Positions 50,685 through 59,302 of a stretch of DNA of 64,000 nt are shown here, piece by piece (the stretch's first letter is position 1; each line of letters starts with the position of its first letter). The notes below the pieces were generated by a model. The model saw nothing but the letters and a program-made list of their open reading frames with translations, was not told the DNA's origin and did not search any database. The position numbers were made by a program, and so were the translations under genes. This DNA is from CAIWAH01 sp964602595 (GTDB lineage Bacteria > Verrucomicrobiota > Verrucomicrobiia > Limisphaerales > UBA9464), in contig CAZRRO010000018.1 in the NCBI GenBank assembly GCA_964602595.1, positions 62,001 to 126,000 on the forward strand. Reading direction: 5' to 3'.

Positions 50685-51899
50685 ATGGCCACCATCAAAC
50701 CGTTTGCCGCCCTCCGTCCGCAACCTGAGCTCGCCGCGCAGATCTGCGAGCTGCCCTACGACGTAATGTCGTCGGAAGAAGCCCGGGAAATGGCCCGGGG
50801 AAATCCGCTCAGCTTCCTGCACGTCAGCAAGCCGGAGATCGACCTGCCCGCCGGCACCGACCTGTATTCGCACGCCGTCTATGCCCAGGGTGCGGAGAAT
50901 TTCTCCCGGCTCATCGGCCAGGGCGCTTTGAAGCTCGACGGACAGCCTGCCTTTTACCTCTACCGCCAGATCATGGGCGGCCACGCGCAGGTGGGCCTGG
51001 TCGCCGCGGCGAGCTGCCAGGAATACCTCGACGGCAGCATCAAGAAGCATGAGTTCACCCGGCCCGACAAGGAGGACGACCGCGTGCGCCACGTTGAGAC
51101 GCTGAATTCGCAGACCGGTCCTGTGTTCCTCACCTACCGGGCCGAAGCCGCCCTCGACGCCTTCGTGGCCCAGCGCACCGCCCTGGCCCCGGCCGTGGAT
51201 TTCACCGCCAAGGACGGGGTCCGGCACACCGCCTGGACCGTGGCGGACGCCGAGGGGCTGGCCTTCATTGAAGGCGCCTTTGCCAAGATTCCTTACCTCT
51301 ACATCGCGGACGGTCACCATCGTAGCGCCGCCGCCGGTCGGGTTTACCAATCCCGGAAAGGCGCCGGGCACAGCGGCCGGTTCCTGACGGTGATCTTCCC
51401 GCACAACCAGATGCAGATCCTGCCCTACAACCGGGTGCTGAAGGATCTGAACGGCCATTCCGCCGAGCAATTGCGCCAGAAGCTCGCCGAAGTCTTCGAG
51501 ATCGTCCCACAGGGTTCCGCGAAACCGGCCGGGAAACACGAGCTCGGGTTCTACTTCGGCGGCCAATGGAGCACGCTGCGGTTCAAGGCGGCGTTGAGCG
51601 GCGTGAGCGACCCGATCGAACGGCTCGACGTGACGCTGCTCCAGAAACACATCCTCGCGCCGCTGTTCGGCATCGACGATCCGCGCACGAGCAAACGCAT
51701 CAACTTCGTGGGTGGCATCCGCGGCACGGCCGAGCTGGAGAAGCTGGTGGATGGCGGCGAATACGCCTGCGCCTTCTCGATGTTCCCGACCAGCATCGTG
51801 GACCTGATGACCATTGCCGATGCCGGCGGCATCATGCCCCCCAAGAGCACTTGGTTTGAGCCCAAGCTCCGCGACGCGATGTTCTGCCACATGATCTGA
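50685..51899 (+). CDS. DUF1015 family protein
   Basis: A 404-residue protein with the family marks ICELPYDVMSSEEARE near the start, the KKHEFTRPDKEDDRVRH block around residue 125, and YIADGHHRSAAAG around residue 208. The conserved His/Asp/Glu residues suggest a metal or phosphate site. The family is widespread, and in some organisms is next to serine biosynthesis genes. The function is not established. The gene stands alone, 124 bases before the sigma-54 regulator. Confidence 0.93.
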   Translation: MATIKPFAALRPQPELAAQICELPYDVMSSEEAREMARGNPLSFLHVSKPEIDLPAGTDLYSHAVYAQGAENFSRLIGQGALKLDGQPAFYLYRQIMGGHAQVGLVAAASCQEYLDGSIKKHEFTRPDKEDDRVRHVETLNSQTGPVFLTYRAEAALDAFVAQRTALAPAVDFTAKDGVRHTAWTVADAEGLAFIEGAFAKIPYLYIADGHHRSAAAGRVYQSRKGAGHSGRFLTVIFPHNQMQILPYNRVLKDLNGHSAEQLRQKLAEVFEIVPQGSAKPAGKHELGFYFGGQWSTLRFKAALSGVSDPIERLDVTLLQKHILAPLFGIDDPRTSKRINFVGGIRGTAELEKLVDGGEYACAFSMFPTSIVDLMTIADAGGIMPPKSTWFEPKLRDAMFCHMI

Positions 51900-52022
51900 G
51901 CGGTCGCCATTCCGTGACTTTCCCGCCGCCCGCCGTGGTTGCCACCCGGCGGGCGTTTGTTTGTTCCGTGCTTCCGCTTTGCGGCTTGGGTTCATGGGTG
52001 GCCTCAGCTTATCCTCCGACCC

Positions 52023-53522
52023 ATGGCCAAGATCCTCCTCGTGGATGACGAGCTGACGATGGTGCAGATGGTTGCCGAAGTGCTCCGCAACGACGGCCAC
52101 GAGGTGTTCCCCTTCACGACGCCCAACGGCGTCTTCGACGCGCTCACCAAACACCAGCCGGATTTGGTCATCACCGATCTCTACCTCGACAAGACCAAGC
52201 CGCACGGCATGGAGATCATCCAGAAGGCCCGCGCGCTCAACCCGCCGGCAACCGTCATCATGATCACCGGCTTCGCCTCCGTGGAGAACTCGGTCGAGGC
52301 CATGCGGCTCGGCGCCTTCGACTACCTTCAGAAGCCCTTCAAGCTCGACGACCTCAAGTTCCGCGTCCAACGCGCGCTGAGCCACACCGAGGTCGTCAGC
52401 GAGAACCAGGCCCTGCGCAAGGAGCTCAAGCGCCAATACCAGTTCAGCCAACTCGTCGGCGCCAGCGAGCGCATGAACGGCGTATTCAAGCTCATCGAAC
52501 GCGTCGCCGACACCGACGCCACGGTGCTAATCCTCGGCGAAAGTGGCACCGGCAAGGAGCTGATCGCCCGCGCGTTGCATTACAATTCCGGCCGCGCCCA
52601 CGGTCCCTTCATCCCGATCAATTGCTCCGCGCTGCCCGAAAACCTGCTCGAGTCGGAACTCTTCGGCCATCGCAAGGGCGCCTTCACCGGTGCGGTCGCC
52701 GACAAGAACGGCCTGTTCCACGACGCCGACGGCGGCACCCTGTTCCTCGACGAAATCGGCACCATGCCGGCACAGCTCCAGAGCCGTCTGCTGCGCGTGC
52801 TCCAGGAAAAGGAAGTCCGCCGCGTGGGCGACAACGTGCCCACCTACGTGAACGTGCGCGTGCTCGCCGCCACCAACGAACGCCTCGAGGAACTCGTGAA
52901 GGAGGGTAAGTTCCGGGAGGACCTCTATTACCGGCTCAATGTCGTCGCCATCAACCTGCCGCCCCTGCGCGACCGCAAGGACGACATCCCGATGCTCGTC
53001 GCGCACTTCCTCAAGGACCGCGTCCACACCCGCTCCGGCCAGCCGCCGCGCATCAGCCAGCGCGCGATGAACACGCTGTGCGCCCACGCTTGGCCCGGCA
53101 ACGTGCGCGAACTCCAAAACGCGGTCGAACGGGCCATCGTGCTCGCCGATTTGCCGCTGATCCGCGTGCGGGACCTGCCACCGGTCGTCGAGAAACTAGC
53201 CACCGGCGACGGCAAGGACGAGGAAAAGCAGGCGGCGGAGTTGGCCATTCCGAAGGGCGCCGAGGTGAACCCCGGCCCCGCAACCGCCGCAAGTGCCGGC
53301 GGAAACTCTGCCGCGGCTGCCGCCGGGATGCCGACTGCACCTCAAGGCGGGGCGCCGCTGGCGCAGGGTATTGTGGCCCTGAAAAGATTCCTGCGCGACC
53401 AGGAAGCCGGCTACCTGCGCCATGTGCTCAGCCTGACCCGCGACGACAAGGAAGAAGCCGCCCGCCTGCTCGACATCAGCCTGGCGACCCTCTACCGCAA
53501 GCTTGCGGAAGAGGGCGACTAG
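52023..53522 (+). CDS. NtrC-family sigma-54 response regulator
   Basis: A 499-residue activator. Receiver domain (1-120) with D8/D9 and phospho-acceptor D52 (DLVITDLYLDK). AAA+ domain (about 145-375) with Walker A GESGTGKE, the GAFTGA sigma-54 contact loop (RKGAFTGAVADKNG, about 217-222), and DADGGTLFLDEIG. A Pro/Ala-rich linker (about 405-450) leads to a Fis-type helix-turn-helix (KEEAARLLDISLATLYRKL). The ATG at 52023 gives MAKILLVDDELTMVQ. No sensor kinase is adjacent, so the partner is elsewhere. Confidence 0.95.
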   Translation: MAKILLVDDELTMVQMVAEVLRNDGHEVFPFTTPNGVFDALTKHQPDLVITDLYLDKTKPHGMEIIQKARALNPPATVIMITGFASVENSVEAMRLGAFDYLQKPFKLDDLKFRVQRALSHTEVVSENQALRKELKRQYQFSQLVGASERMNGVFKLIERVADTDATVLILGESGTGKELIARALHYNSGRAHGPFIPINCSALPENLLESELFGHRKGAFTGAVADKNGLFHDADGGTLFLDEIGTMPAQLQSRLLRVLQEKEVRRVGDNVPTYVNVRVLAATNERLEELVKEGKFREDLYYRLNVVAINLPPLRDRKDDIPMLVAHFLKDRVHTRSGQPPRISQRAMNTLCAHAWPGNVRELQNAVERAIVLADLPLIRVRDLPPVVEKLATGDGKDEEKQAAELAIPKGAEVNPGPATAASAGGNSAAAAAGMPTAPQGGAPLAQGIVALKRFLRDQEAGYLRHVLSLTRDDKEEAARLLDISLATLYRKLAEEGD

Positions 53523-53612
53523 GCAGGGGCGGCAGGCGATTGGGCACGTCGCGGAAGCTCCCTTGCCAGTGCCGCTGGCCCCCGCCAGTTTCCGGTCACT
53601 GTTTTTTGCAGC

Positions 53613-54692
53613 ATGAGCTCCAATTCACGCGTCCTTCCCTCCGACGGCGACACCCGTTCCTCCCGCCGACACTTTGCCTCCGACAACTACGGCGGCATCG
53701 CGCCCGAAGCCTGGGCCGCGCTGGAGGAGGCCAATCGCGGACACGCCTCGGCCTACGGCAACGACGCTTGGACCCAGCGGGCCGCGGACATGATTCGCGA
53801 AGTCTTCGAGACGCCGTGCGAGGTGTTCTTCGTGTTCAACGGCACGGCGGCGAATTCCCTGTCGCTGGCCCATTGTTGCCAGAGCTACCACAGCGTGCTC
53901 TGCCACGACGTCGCCCACATTGAGAAGGATGAGTGCGGCGCCCCGGAGTTCTTCGGCAACGGCTCGAAGCTTCTCCTGTTGCAGGGCGAAAACGGCCGGC
54001 TGACCCCGGCGGGCATCGAAGAAGCCGTGTTCCGGCGCACGGACATCCATTATCCCAAGCCTCAGGTCGTTACCGTCACCCAGGCGACGGAAGTCGGCAC
54101 GCTCTACACCCCGGCGGAACTCCGCGCGATCGGCGCGATGGCCAAGAAGCACGGGCTGCGTTTCCACATGGACGGCGCCCGGTTCGCCAATGCCGTCGCC
54201 GCGCTCGGTTGCGCTCCCCGGGAAATCACCTGGCAGGCCGGCGTGGATGTCCTCTGCTTCGGGGGCACCAAGAACGGCCTGCACGTCGGCGAGGCGGTCG
54301 TGTTCTTCAACCGCGAGCTGGCCCGCGAGTTCGACTACCGGGCCAAACAGGGTGGCCAGCTTTGCTCCAAGATGCGGTTCATCTCCGCGCCGTGGCTCGG
54401 CATGCTGAAGGACGGCGTCTGGCTGCGTTACGCCGCGCAGGCCAACGCAATGGCCAAGCTCATGCACGAACTGCTCACCGCCATCCCGGGCGTGCGCGTG
54501 CTGTTCCCGCAGCAGGTGAACTCCGTGTTCGTGGACCTGCCCAAGCCAGCCATCAAGGCGCTCTACGACCGGGGCTGGCTGTTCTACAACTTCATCGGCG
54601 AAGGTGGCTGCCGCCTCATGTGCTCTTGGGACACCACCGAGGAAGACGTGCGCGCATTCGCCGCCGACCTGGCCGCGGTGATGCCGAAGTAA
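53613..54692 (+). CDS. ltaE: low-specificity threonine aldolase-like enzyme
   Basis: PLP enzyme that splits L-threonine and related 3-hydroxy amino acids to glycine and an aldehyde. 359 residues, close to the family. The opening FASDNYGGIAPEAWAAL and YGNDAWTQRA are typical. PLP lysine is near K220 in CFGGTKNGLHVGEA, and the DGARFANA and LCSKMRFISAPWLGML blocks follow. This resembles the group that includes bacterial beta-elimination homologues; substrate should be regarded as provisional. Confidence 0.9.
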   Translation: MSSNSRVLPSDGDTRSSRRHFASDNYGGIAPEAWAALEEANRGHASAYGNDAWTQRAADMIREVFETPCEVFFVFNGTAANSLSLAHCCQSYHSVLCHDVAHIEKDECGAPEFFGNGSKLLLLQGENGRLTPAGIEEAVFRRTDIHYPKPQVVTVTQATEVGTLYTPAELRAIGAMAKKHGLRFHMDGARFANAVAALGCAPREITWQAGVDVLCFGGTKNGLHVGEAVVFFNRELAREFDYRAKQGGQLCSKMRFISAPWLGMLKDGVWLRYAAQANAMAKLMHELLTAIPGVRVLFPQQVNSVFVDLPKPAIKALYDRGWLFYNFIGEGGCRLMCSWDTTEEDVRAFAADLAAVMPK

Positions 54693-54783
54693 GGAGCCGC
54701 GTTGGGCGACGCACTTGCCGGTCGCTGGAAGTGCGCCGCCGCGTTGACGCGCGCGCCCGCCGGTCGCACGTTTGCGGCACGTT

Positions 54784-55662
54784 ATGTCCGCGCTGCTCGA
54801 TTCCCTCATTGAACTGATCCGCCGCACGTCCGCCGAATTGCCCGACGACGTAAACGCCGCCCTCGTCCGGTCGTTGGAGGCGGAGAAGAAAGGCACCATC
54901 GCCGAGAGCGCGCTCAAGATCATCGAGCGCAACATCGAGCTCGCGAAGCGGAAGTCGCAGCCCATCTGCCAGGACACCGGCAGCGTCATCTTCTACGTGG
55001 AATGCCCGTTGGGGCTCGACCAGATCACCTTCGAGGAAACCGCCCGCGAAGCGGTGAAGCTCGCGACCAAGAAGGGTTACCTCCGGCAGAACTCGGTCGA
55101 TTCCGTCACGGGCAAGAACGACGGGACGAACACCGGCCCAGGCGCGCCCGTGGTCCATTTTCATCAGCACCGTTCCGCGGAGATCAACGTTCGCCTGATC
55201 CTCAAGGGCGGCGGCTGCGAAAACGTCGGCGCGCAGTATTCGCTCCCCGCCGAGAAGCTGCACGCCAACCGCGACCTCGACGGCTGCCGCAAAGTCATCC
55301 TCGACGCGGTGCTACAGGCCCAGGGCAAGGGCTGCGGCCCGGGCATCCTCGGCGTGTGCATCGGCGGCGACCGGGCGACCGGCTATGAATTCAGCAAGCA
55401 GCAGTTCCTCCGGAAACTCGACGACCGCAATCCCGACGCCACGTTGGATGCGCTGGAGCAGGACATCCTCAAGACCGCCAACGAACTCGGCATTGGCCCG
55501 ATGGGTTTTGGCGGCAAGACGACGCTGCTGGGCGTGAAGATCTGCGCGGCCAACCGGGTTCCCGCCTCGTTCTTTGTGAGCGTGAGCTACATGTGCTGGG
55601 CCTACCGCCGGCAAGGCGTGACGCTGGGCGCCGACTCCCAGATCACCGGGTGGCTTTACTAA
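54784..55662 (+). CDS. class I fumarate hydratase, alpha subunit
   Basis: N-terminal half of a [4Fe-4S] hydro-lyase. 292 residues with the three cluster-associated Cys blocks QPICQDTGS, KGGGCENVG and QGKGCGPGILG. The beta subunit follows 20 bases later. Two-subunit fumarases and L(+)-tartrate dehydratases share this layout. Fumarase is favoured by GIGPMGFGGKTTLLGVKI and the general sequence. The ATG at 54784 (MSALLDSLIELIRRT) is preferred over 54772. Confidence 0.9.
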   Translation: MSALLDSLIELIRRTSAELPDDVNAALVRSLEAEKKGTIAESALKIIERNIELAKRKSQPICQDTGSVIFYVECPLGLDQITFEETAREAVKLATKKGYLRQNSVDSVTGKNDGTNTGPGAPVVHFHQHRSAEINVRLILKGGGCENVGAQYSLPAEKLHANRDLDGCRKVILDAVLQAQGKGCGPGILGVCIGGDRATGYEFSKQQFLRKLDDRNPDATLDALEQDILKTANELGIGPMGFGGKTTLLGVKICAANRVPASFFVSVSYMCWAYRRQGVTLGADSQITGWLY

Positions 55663-55682
55663 CCTCGAACCGCATTCCGCAC

Positions 55683-56258
55683 ATGACCACACTCACAACT
55701 CCCATTTCCGAAGCCACCATCCGCGCGCTGAAGGTTGGCGACGAGGTTCAGATCAACGGCACGCTCTACACCGGACGCGACGCCGTGCACAAATACCTGC
55801 ACGAGGGCGGCCAGCTTCCGCCCGAGGTGAAGCTCGACGGCGGCATCCTTTACCACTGCGGGCCGGTGATGCTGAAGCAGGACGACGGCACGTGGAAATG
55901 CACCGCGGCTGGCCCCACGACGTCCATCCGGGAGGAGCCGTATCAGGCTCAGGTCATCGGCGACTTCGGCCTGCGCGGCGTGATCGGCAAGGGCGGCATG
56001 GGCGAGAAGACGCTCGCCGGTTGCAAGGAGCACGGCTGCGTGTATCTGCACGCCATCGGCGGTGCCGCGCAGGTCCTGGCCGAGTGCGTGACGCAGGTGA
56101 AGGGCGTTTACCTGCTGGAAGAGTTCGGCTCGCCCGAGGCGATCTGGGAGCTGGAAGTCGTAAACTTCCCGGCCGTCGTGACGATGGATTCGCACGGCAA
56201 TTCGCTGCATCGCGAAGTCCTCGCCGCGAGTCAGGCGGAATTGGCGAAGCGGCTCTAA
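55683..56258 (+). CDS. class I fumarate hydratase, beta subunit
   Basis: A 191-residue C-terminal subunit partner: TISEATIRALKVGDEVQINGTLYTGRDAVHKYL, YHCGPVMLKQDDGTW, then AAGPTTSIREEPYQA and IGKGGMGEKTL, and WELEVVNFPAVVTMDSHGNSL at the C-terminus. Splitting of the enzyme into two chains is common in bacteria and archaea; in E. coli FumA/FumB they are fused. Together with the alpha subunit it would hydrate fumarate to malate in the TCA cycle. Confidence 0.9.
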   Translation: MTTLTTPISEATIRALKVGDEVQINGTLYTGRDAVHKYLHEGGQLPPEVKLDGGILYHCGPVMLKQDDGTWKCTAAGPTTSIREEPYQAQVIGDFGLRGVIGKGGMGEKTLAGCKEHGCVYLHAIGGAAQVLAECVTQVKGVYLLEEFGSPEAIWELEVVNFPAVVTMDSHGNSLHREVLAASQAELAKRL

Positions 56259-56278
56259 GCCTACCGACTACCGTCGCC

Positions 56279-56896
56279 ATGATTGCCCGTGAAGTTCCGC
56301 TGTCCCGTCCGCTCCAGGTGGAACTGGACCGCGAACTGGCGCCGGGCGAGCGCGTGCTGTGGACCGGCCAGCCTTCGCCCAAGCGCTACACCCGTGGCAG
56401 TTGGGGGGCGGTCCTGTTCGGAATTCCGTGGACGGCCTTCGCCGTGTTCTGGACCACGATTGCGTTTGTCGGCACTCGCGCCATCCCCGGCAACAACGCC
56501 ATGGCCACGGGATTCCGCTGGTTCTTCCCGCTGTTCGGCGTCCCGTTTATCCTGATCGGACTCGGGATGCTCTCGGCGCCCTGGTGGGGGCGGCGCAAGG
56601 CCGCGGGCGTATTCTATGCGATCACCGACCGGCGAGTGCTGATTTCCGAACCCGGCTGGCGCGGCGCCCGCACGGTGAAGTCGTTTGCGCCGGGGGAACT
56701 GCAAACCATCGAGCGGACCGAGCATGCCGACGGTTCGGGCGACCTGATCTTTTCCCGACGTTCCTGGCGCGACAGCGACGGGGACCGGCGCTCCTCAGCC
56801 GTCGGGTTTACCGGGGTGCCGCGCGTGCGCGAGGTGGAGGCCCAGCTTCGCCGATTAATTGCCGACGCCCAACCGACCGCCACTGCCCACAGCTGA
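56279..56896 (+). CDS. membrane protein with PH-like C-terminal domain
   Basis: A 205-residue protein. Residues 1-35 are cytoplasmic (LAPGERVLWTGQPSPKRYT). Two membrane helices follow (AVLFGIPWTAFAVFWTTIAFV and FRWFFPLFGVPFILIGLGMLS), then a PH-like domain beginning FYAITDRRVLISEPG, typical of bacterial PH (bPH_2) proteins. The function of the group is unknown. It is 20 bases after the fumarase beta gene and 3 bases before apaG. Confidence 0.75.
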   Translation: MIAREVPLSRPLQVELDRELAPGERVLWTGQPSPKRYTRGSWGAVLFGIPWTAFAVFWTTIAFVGTRAIPGNNAMATGFRWFFPLFGVPFILIGLGMLSAPWWGRRKAAGVFYAITDRRVLISEPGWRGARTVKSFAPGELQTIERTEHADGSGDLIFSRRSWRDSDGDRRSSAVGFTGVPRVREVEAQLRRLIADAQPTATAHS

Positions 56897-56899
56897 CCG

Positions 56900-57289
56900 A
56901 TGAAGAACGAAGCCCCGACCGAAATGACCGGCCTCCGTGTGACGCTGGACCGGCTGGTTTACCGGCACCTCAACCCGGAGGAATCCGACGGCAAGGAGCA
57001 CGCCTTCGTGTATTTCCTGAGCATCCACAACGACGCGGACTGCGCCGTGACCATCAAGGGGCGAAAGTGGGTCGTGTCGCACGACGACGGAACGCAGTTG
57101 GTGCTGGAAGGAGACGGTGTGGTCGGCAAAACGCCCACGATCCTGCCGGGCGAAAAGTTCAGCTACAATTCGTGGCATGCCCTGACGACCGCCCGGGGCG
57201 TCGCTACGGGGGCATTCATAGGCTTAGACCAAGACGGCCGGCGGGTGTTTGTGCGCATTCCGGAATTCAAGATGTCCGCCCCTCGGTGA
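56900..57289 (+). CDS. apaG: ApaG domain protein
   Basis: A 129-residue single-domain protein. The markers are HAFVYFLSIHNDADCAVTIK, the GRKWVVSHDDGTQLVLEGDG block, the VVGKTPTILPGEKFSYNSWH block and ATGAFIG. This is a beta-sandwich similar to the F-box protein partner domain FBA; it is linked to divalent metal, Ap4A and cofactor roles in other bacteria, but the reaction is unknown. It begins 3 bases after the PH-like protein and converges on the ABC transporter gene. Confidence 0.93.
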   Translation: MKNEAPTEMTGLRVTLDRLVYRHLNPEESDGKEHAFVYFLSIHNDADCAVTIKGRKWVVSHDDGTQLVLEGDGVVGKTPTILPGEKFSYNSWHALTTARGVATGAFIGLDQDGRRVFVRIPEFKMSAPR

Positions 57290-57304
57290 CCCTGCCTAGG
57301 CGTT

Positions 57305-58246
57305 TCAGGCGGCGGATTCCAGGGGCACTGCCGGATCCTTCGCCGTTGGGCTGTCGGGTGAGCCGCCGAACCAATCAACGAACAGCTCCTCCAAGGTCAG
57401 CGGGAAGATTTGCACCCGGGCACCAGGCAACGACCGGACCCCGGCGAGCTGGGCTTCGTCATCCACCCGGGTCAGGGCGGTGACCACCGGCCCCAGCGTC
57501 TTGGAGCGGAGCGCGCCGGGAATCGCGAAATCCGGCGGCGGTGCCTCCGCATCAAACACAACCTGCACCCGCCGCATCGTCCGCTGCCAATCTTCGACCG
57601 TGCCTTCCGCGAGGATTCGCCCGCGGTCCATGATACCGACGTGAGTGGCCAGCCGCTCGAGGTCGCCGAGGAGGTGCGTGGATAGCAGGATGGTGCACCC
57701 TTCATCGCGCAGCAGGGCGTCCACGAGGCAGACGTTCAGTTCTCGCCGGGCAACCGGATCCAAGCCGGCCGCCGGTTCATCGAGCAGCAGCACTTCCGGG
57801 CGCGTGGCGAGCGCCACCGCGAGCGCGGCAAGACGTTGGTTGCCGCCGGAAAGCCGGGAGATCGGCACCCGTAAGGGCAGTTCCCAGCGCCGGGCGTGTT
57901 CCCGCAGCACGTCCGGCTGCCACGCGGAATAGAAATGGGCGGCGTAGCGGCCAAGCTCCTCAAGGGACATCCATTCCGGAACCTGCTGGGATTGCGAGAC
58001 GTAGGCGACCTTTTGCCGGTGCTGTGGGGCGGCTTCCCAGAGGGTCCGCCCCAGGACCCGGGCCTCGCCTTTGTCTGGCCGGAGCAGCCCCATCAGGAGT
58101 TTGAGGGCGGTCGTCTTGCCAGCACCATTCCGACCGATCAGGCCGTAGACCGTGCCGCGTTCAATCCTTAGGTCCAATCCGCTGACGGCCACCACACCGC
58201 CGCGGAACGCCTTGGTCAGCCCGTGCGCGTGGATGTCAGTCGGCAT
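57305..58246 (-). CDS. ABC transporter ATP-binding protein (YtrB-like)
   Basis: A 313-residue ATPase subunit. Walker A is GRNGAGKTT, the Q loop is VSQSQQVPEWMS, the ABC signature is LSGGNQRLAALAVAL and Walker B is VLLLDEPAAGLDP, followed by a His in LSTHLLG. The C-terminal third (about residues 215-313) is an extra regulatory domain. It follows the GntR gene by 103 bases; a GntR with an ABC ATPase is the layout of the Ytr cluster. No permease gene is in the window, so the membrane part must be elsewhere. Confidence 0.92.
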   Translation of the reverse strand: MPTDIHAHGLTKAFRGGVVAVSGLDLRIERGTVYGLIGRNGAGKTTALKLLMGLLRPDKGEARVLGRTLWEAAPQHRQKVAYVSQSQQVPEWMSLEELGRYAAHFYSAWQPDVLREHARRWELPLRVPISRLSGGNQRLAALAVALATRPEVLLLDEPAAGLDPVARRELNVCLVDALLRDEGCTILLSTHLLGDLERLATHVGIMDRGRILAEGTVEDWQRTMRRVQVVFDAEAPPPDFAIPGALRSKTLGPVVTALTRVDDEAQLAGVRSLPGARVQIFPLTLEELFVDWFGGSPDSPTAKDPAVPLESAA

Positions 58247-58261
58247 GCCTCGGAAAATGAA

Positions 58262-58342
58262 CCCGCGCGAATCGCGTAAAACAGACCGGCCCAACCGTCA
58301 CACACCTGTAGGCGGATTGACACGGAACACGATTCGCGCGGG
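58262..58342. repeat. 13-bp perfect inverted repeat between GntR and ABC genes
   Basis: CCCGCGCGAATCG (58262-58274) and its exact complement CGATTCGCGCGGG (58330-58342), 55 bases apart. It may be a paired operator for the GntR regulator or an mRNA hairpin that shapes translation of the ABC gene, whose ATG begins 16 bases from the left arm. Confidence 0.75.
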
Positions 58343-58349
58343 AAAATGC

Positions 58350-58796
58350 TCAGGCGCCGCCCCCGACGACGGCAAATTTCACCGGCACATCCTCGCCGGC
58401 CCGGTCCGAATGCAGGGCGCCCAACTCCTCGCGGACCACGGTAATAACCTTCGGGGCAGGCATTTGCATCTGCGTCGCCTCGACCGCCAACTGCTTGGCC
58501 GACCGGCGGAGGGCGTCCTCCTGCTCGATCTGGGTAAGCGCCCGCGCGTTGGCCGCCACGAAGGCTCCCTTGCCATGCCGTTTCTCGATCAGCCCGGCCC
58601 GTTCCAGTTCGGTGTAGGCCTTGACCACCGTCGTGGGGTTGACCTGCAGGGCCGACGCCAGTTCGCGGATGGAGGGAATCTGGTCGCCGGGCCGAAGGAT
58701 GCCGCCGGCGACGTAGTATTTGAACTGATCCATCATCTGCCGGTAGACCGGCACTCCGGACCGCTCATCGAGCTGGAGGTGAAGCTTGGGAATCAT
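58350..58796 (-). CDS. GntR/YtrA-type transcriptional regulator
   Basis: A 148-residue repressor. Residues 1-75 form the GntR winged helix: RSGVPVYRQMMDQFKYYVAG, GDQIPSIRELASALQVNPTT and AGLIEKRHGKGAFV. A short C-terminal domain of about 60 residues (DALRRSAKQLAVEAT) is typical of the YtrA subgroup and has no ligand-binding FadR-like domain. It is divergent from acylphosphatase; the nearest downstream gene is the ABC ATPase. Likely represses its own promoter at 58833. Confidence 0.92.
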   Translation of the reverse strand: MIPKLHLQLDERSGVPVYRQMMDQFKYYVAGGILRPGDQIPSIRELASALQVNPTTVVKAYTELERAGLIEKRHGKGAFVAANARALTQIEQEDALRRSAKQLAVEATQMQMPAPKVITVVREELGALHSDRAGEDVPVKFAVVGGGA

Positions 58797-58832
58797 GTCG
58801 GCGGGCTGCGTTTGGCTGTTTGATGACAGTCA

Positions 58833-58848
58833 GACACATGGGTGTCAA
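58833..58848 (-). promoter_or_regulatory. GntR promoter element with overlapping palindrome
   Basis: The -35 element TTGACA (58848-58843 on the minus strand) is a perfect consensus, 47 bases upstream of the GntR ATG. The palindrome GACAC-ATGG-GTGTC (58833-58846) overlaps it. A regulator bound there would block the promoter, as expected for GntR autorepression. The -10 is weak (about CATCAA). Confidence 0.5.
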
Positions 58849-59019
58849 CCTTCGGAAAGCAGAGCGTCAAAGGGACCGGCCGGCTCCCCTGCCCCGGCTC
58901 GCCCCGGCAAATGTCGCTTCCCAACAAAACCGTTGCCTCGGTCGGCACGGATATGGCTAAGTCCGCGGCCTGTCCGCGGTTAGGTTTCCGGGTGGAAACT
59001 GCCATCGTCGGATTTGCGC

Positions 59020-59298
59020 ATGAAGCGTCGCCGAATGCAGGTTTTCTACTCCGGTCACGTGCAGGGGGTGGGATTCCGCTACCAGACCCGGCAGGTGGCC
59101 GCGGGATTTGAGCTGACCGGGCAGGTGCGGAACCTGTCCGACGGCCGGGTCGAGCTGGTGGCCGAGGGGGACGACGGCGAATTGCGTGAATTCCGGCGGG
59201 CAATCCGGGAGTCAGGATTGGGGCCGTTGATCAAACTCGAAGATGAAATCTGGTCCGAAGCGAACGGTGAATTCCGCGGCTTCGTGATTGCGCCGTGA
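59020..59298 (+). CDS. acyP: acylphosphatase
   Basis: Hydrolyses acyl phosphates. 92 residues with the VQGVGFRYQTRQVA motif (catalytic Arg), then the GQVRNLSDGRVELVAEG block with the catalytic Asn. The ATG at 59020 gives MKRRRMQVFYSGHVQG; a later ATG at 59035 would also fit. The metallophosphoesterase gene starts 4 bases after the stop, so the two are co-transcribed. Confidence 0.95.
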   Translation: MKRRRMQVFYSGHVQGVGFRYQTRQVAAGFELTGQVRNLSDGRVELVAEGDDGELREFRRAIRESGLGPLIKLEDEIWSEANGEFRGFVIAP

Positions 59299-59302
59299 TG
59301 GA

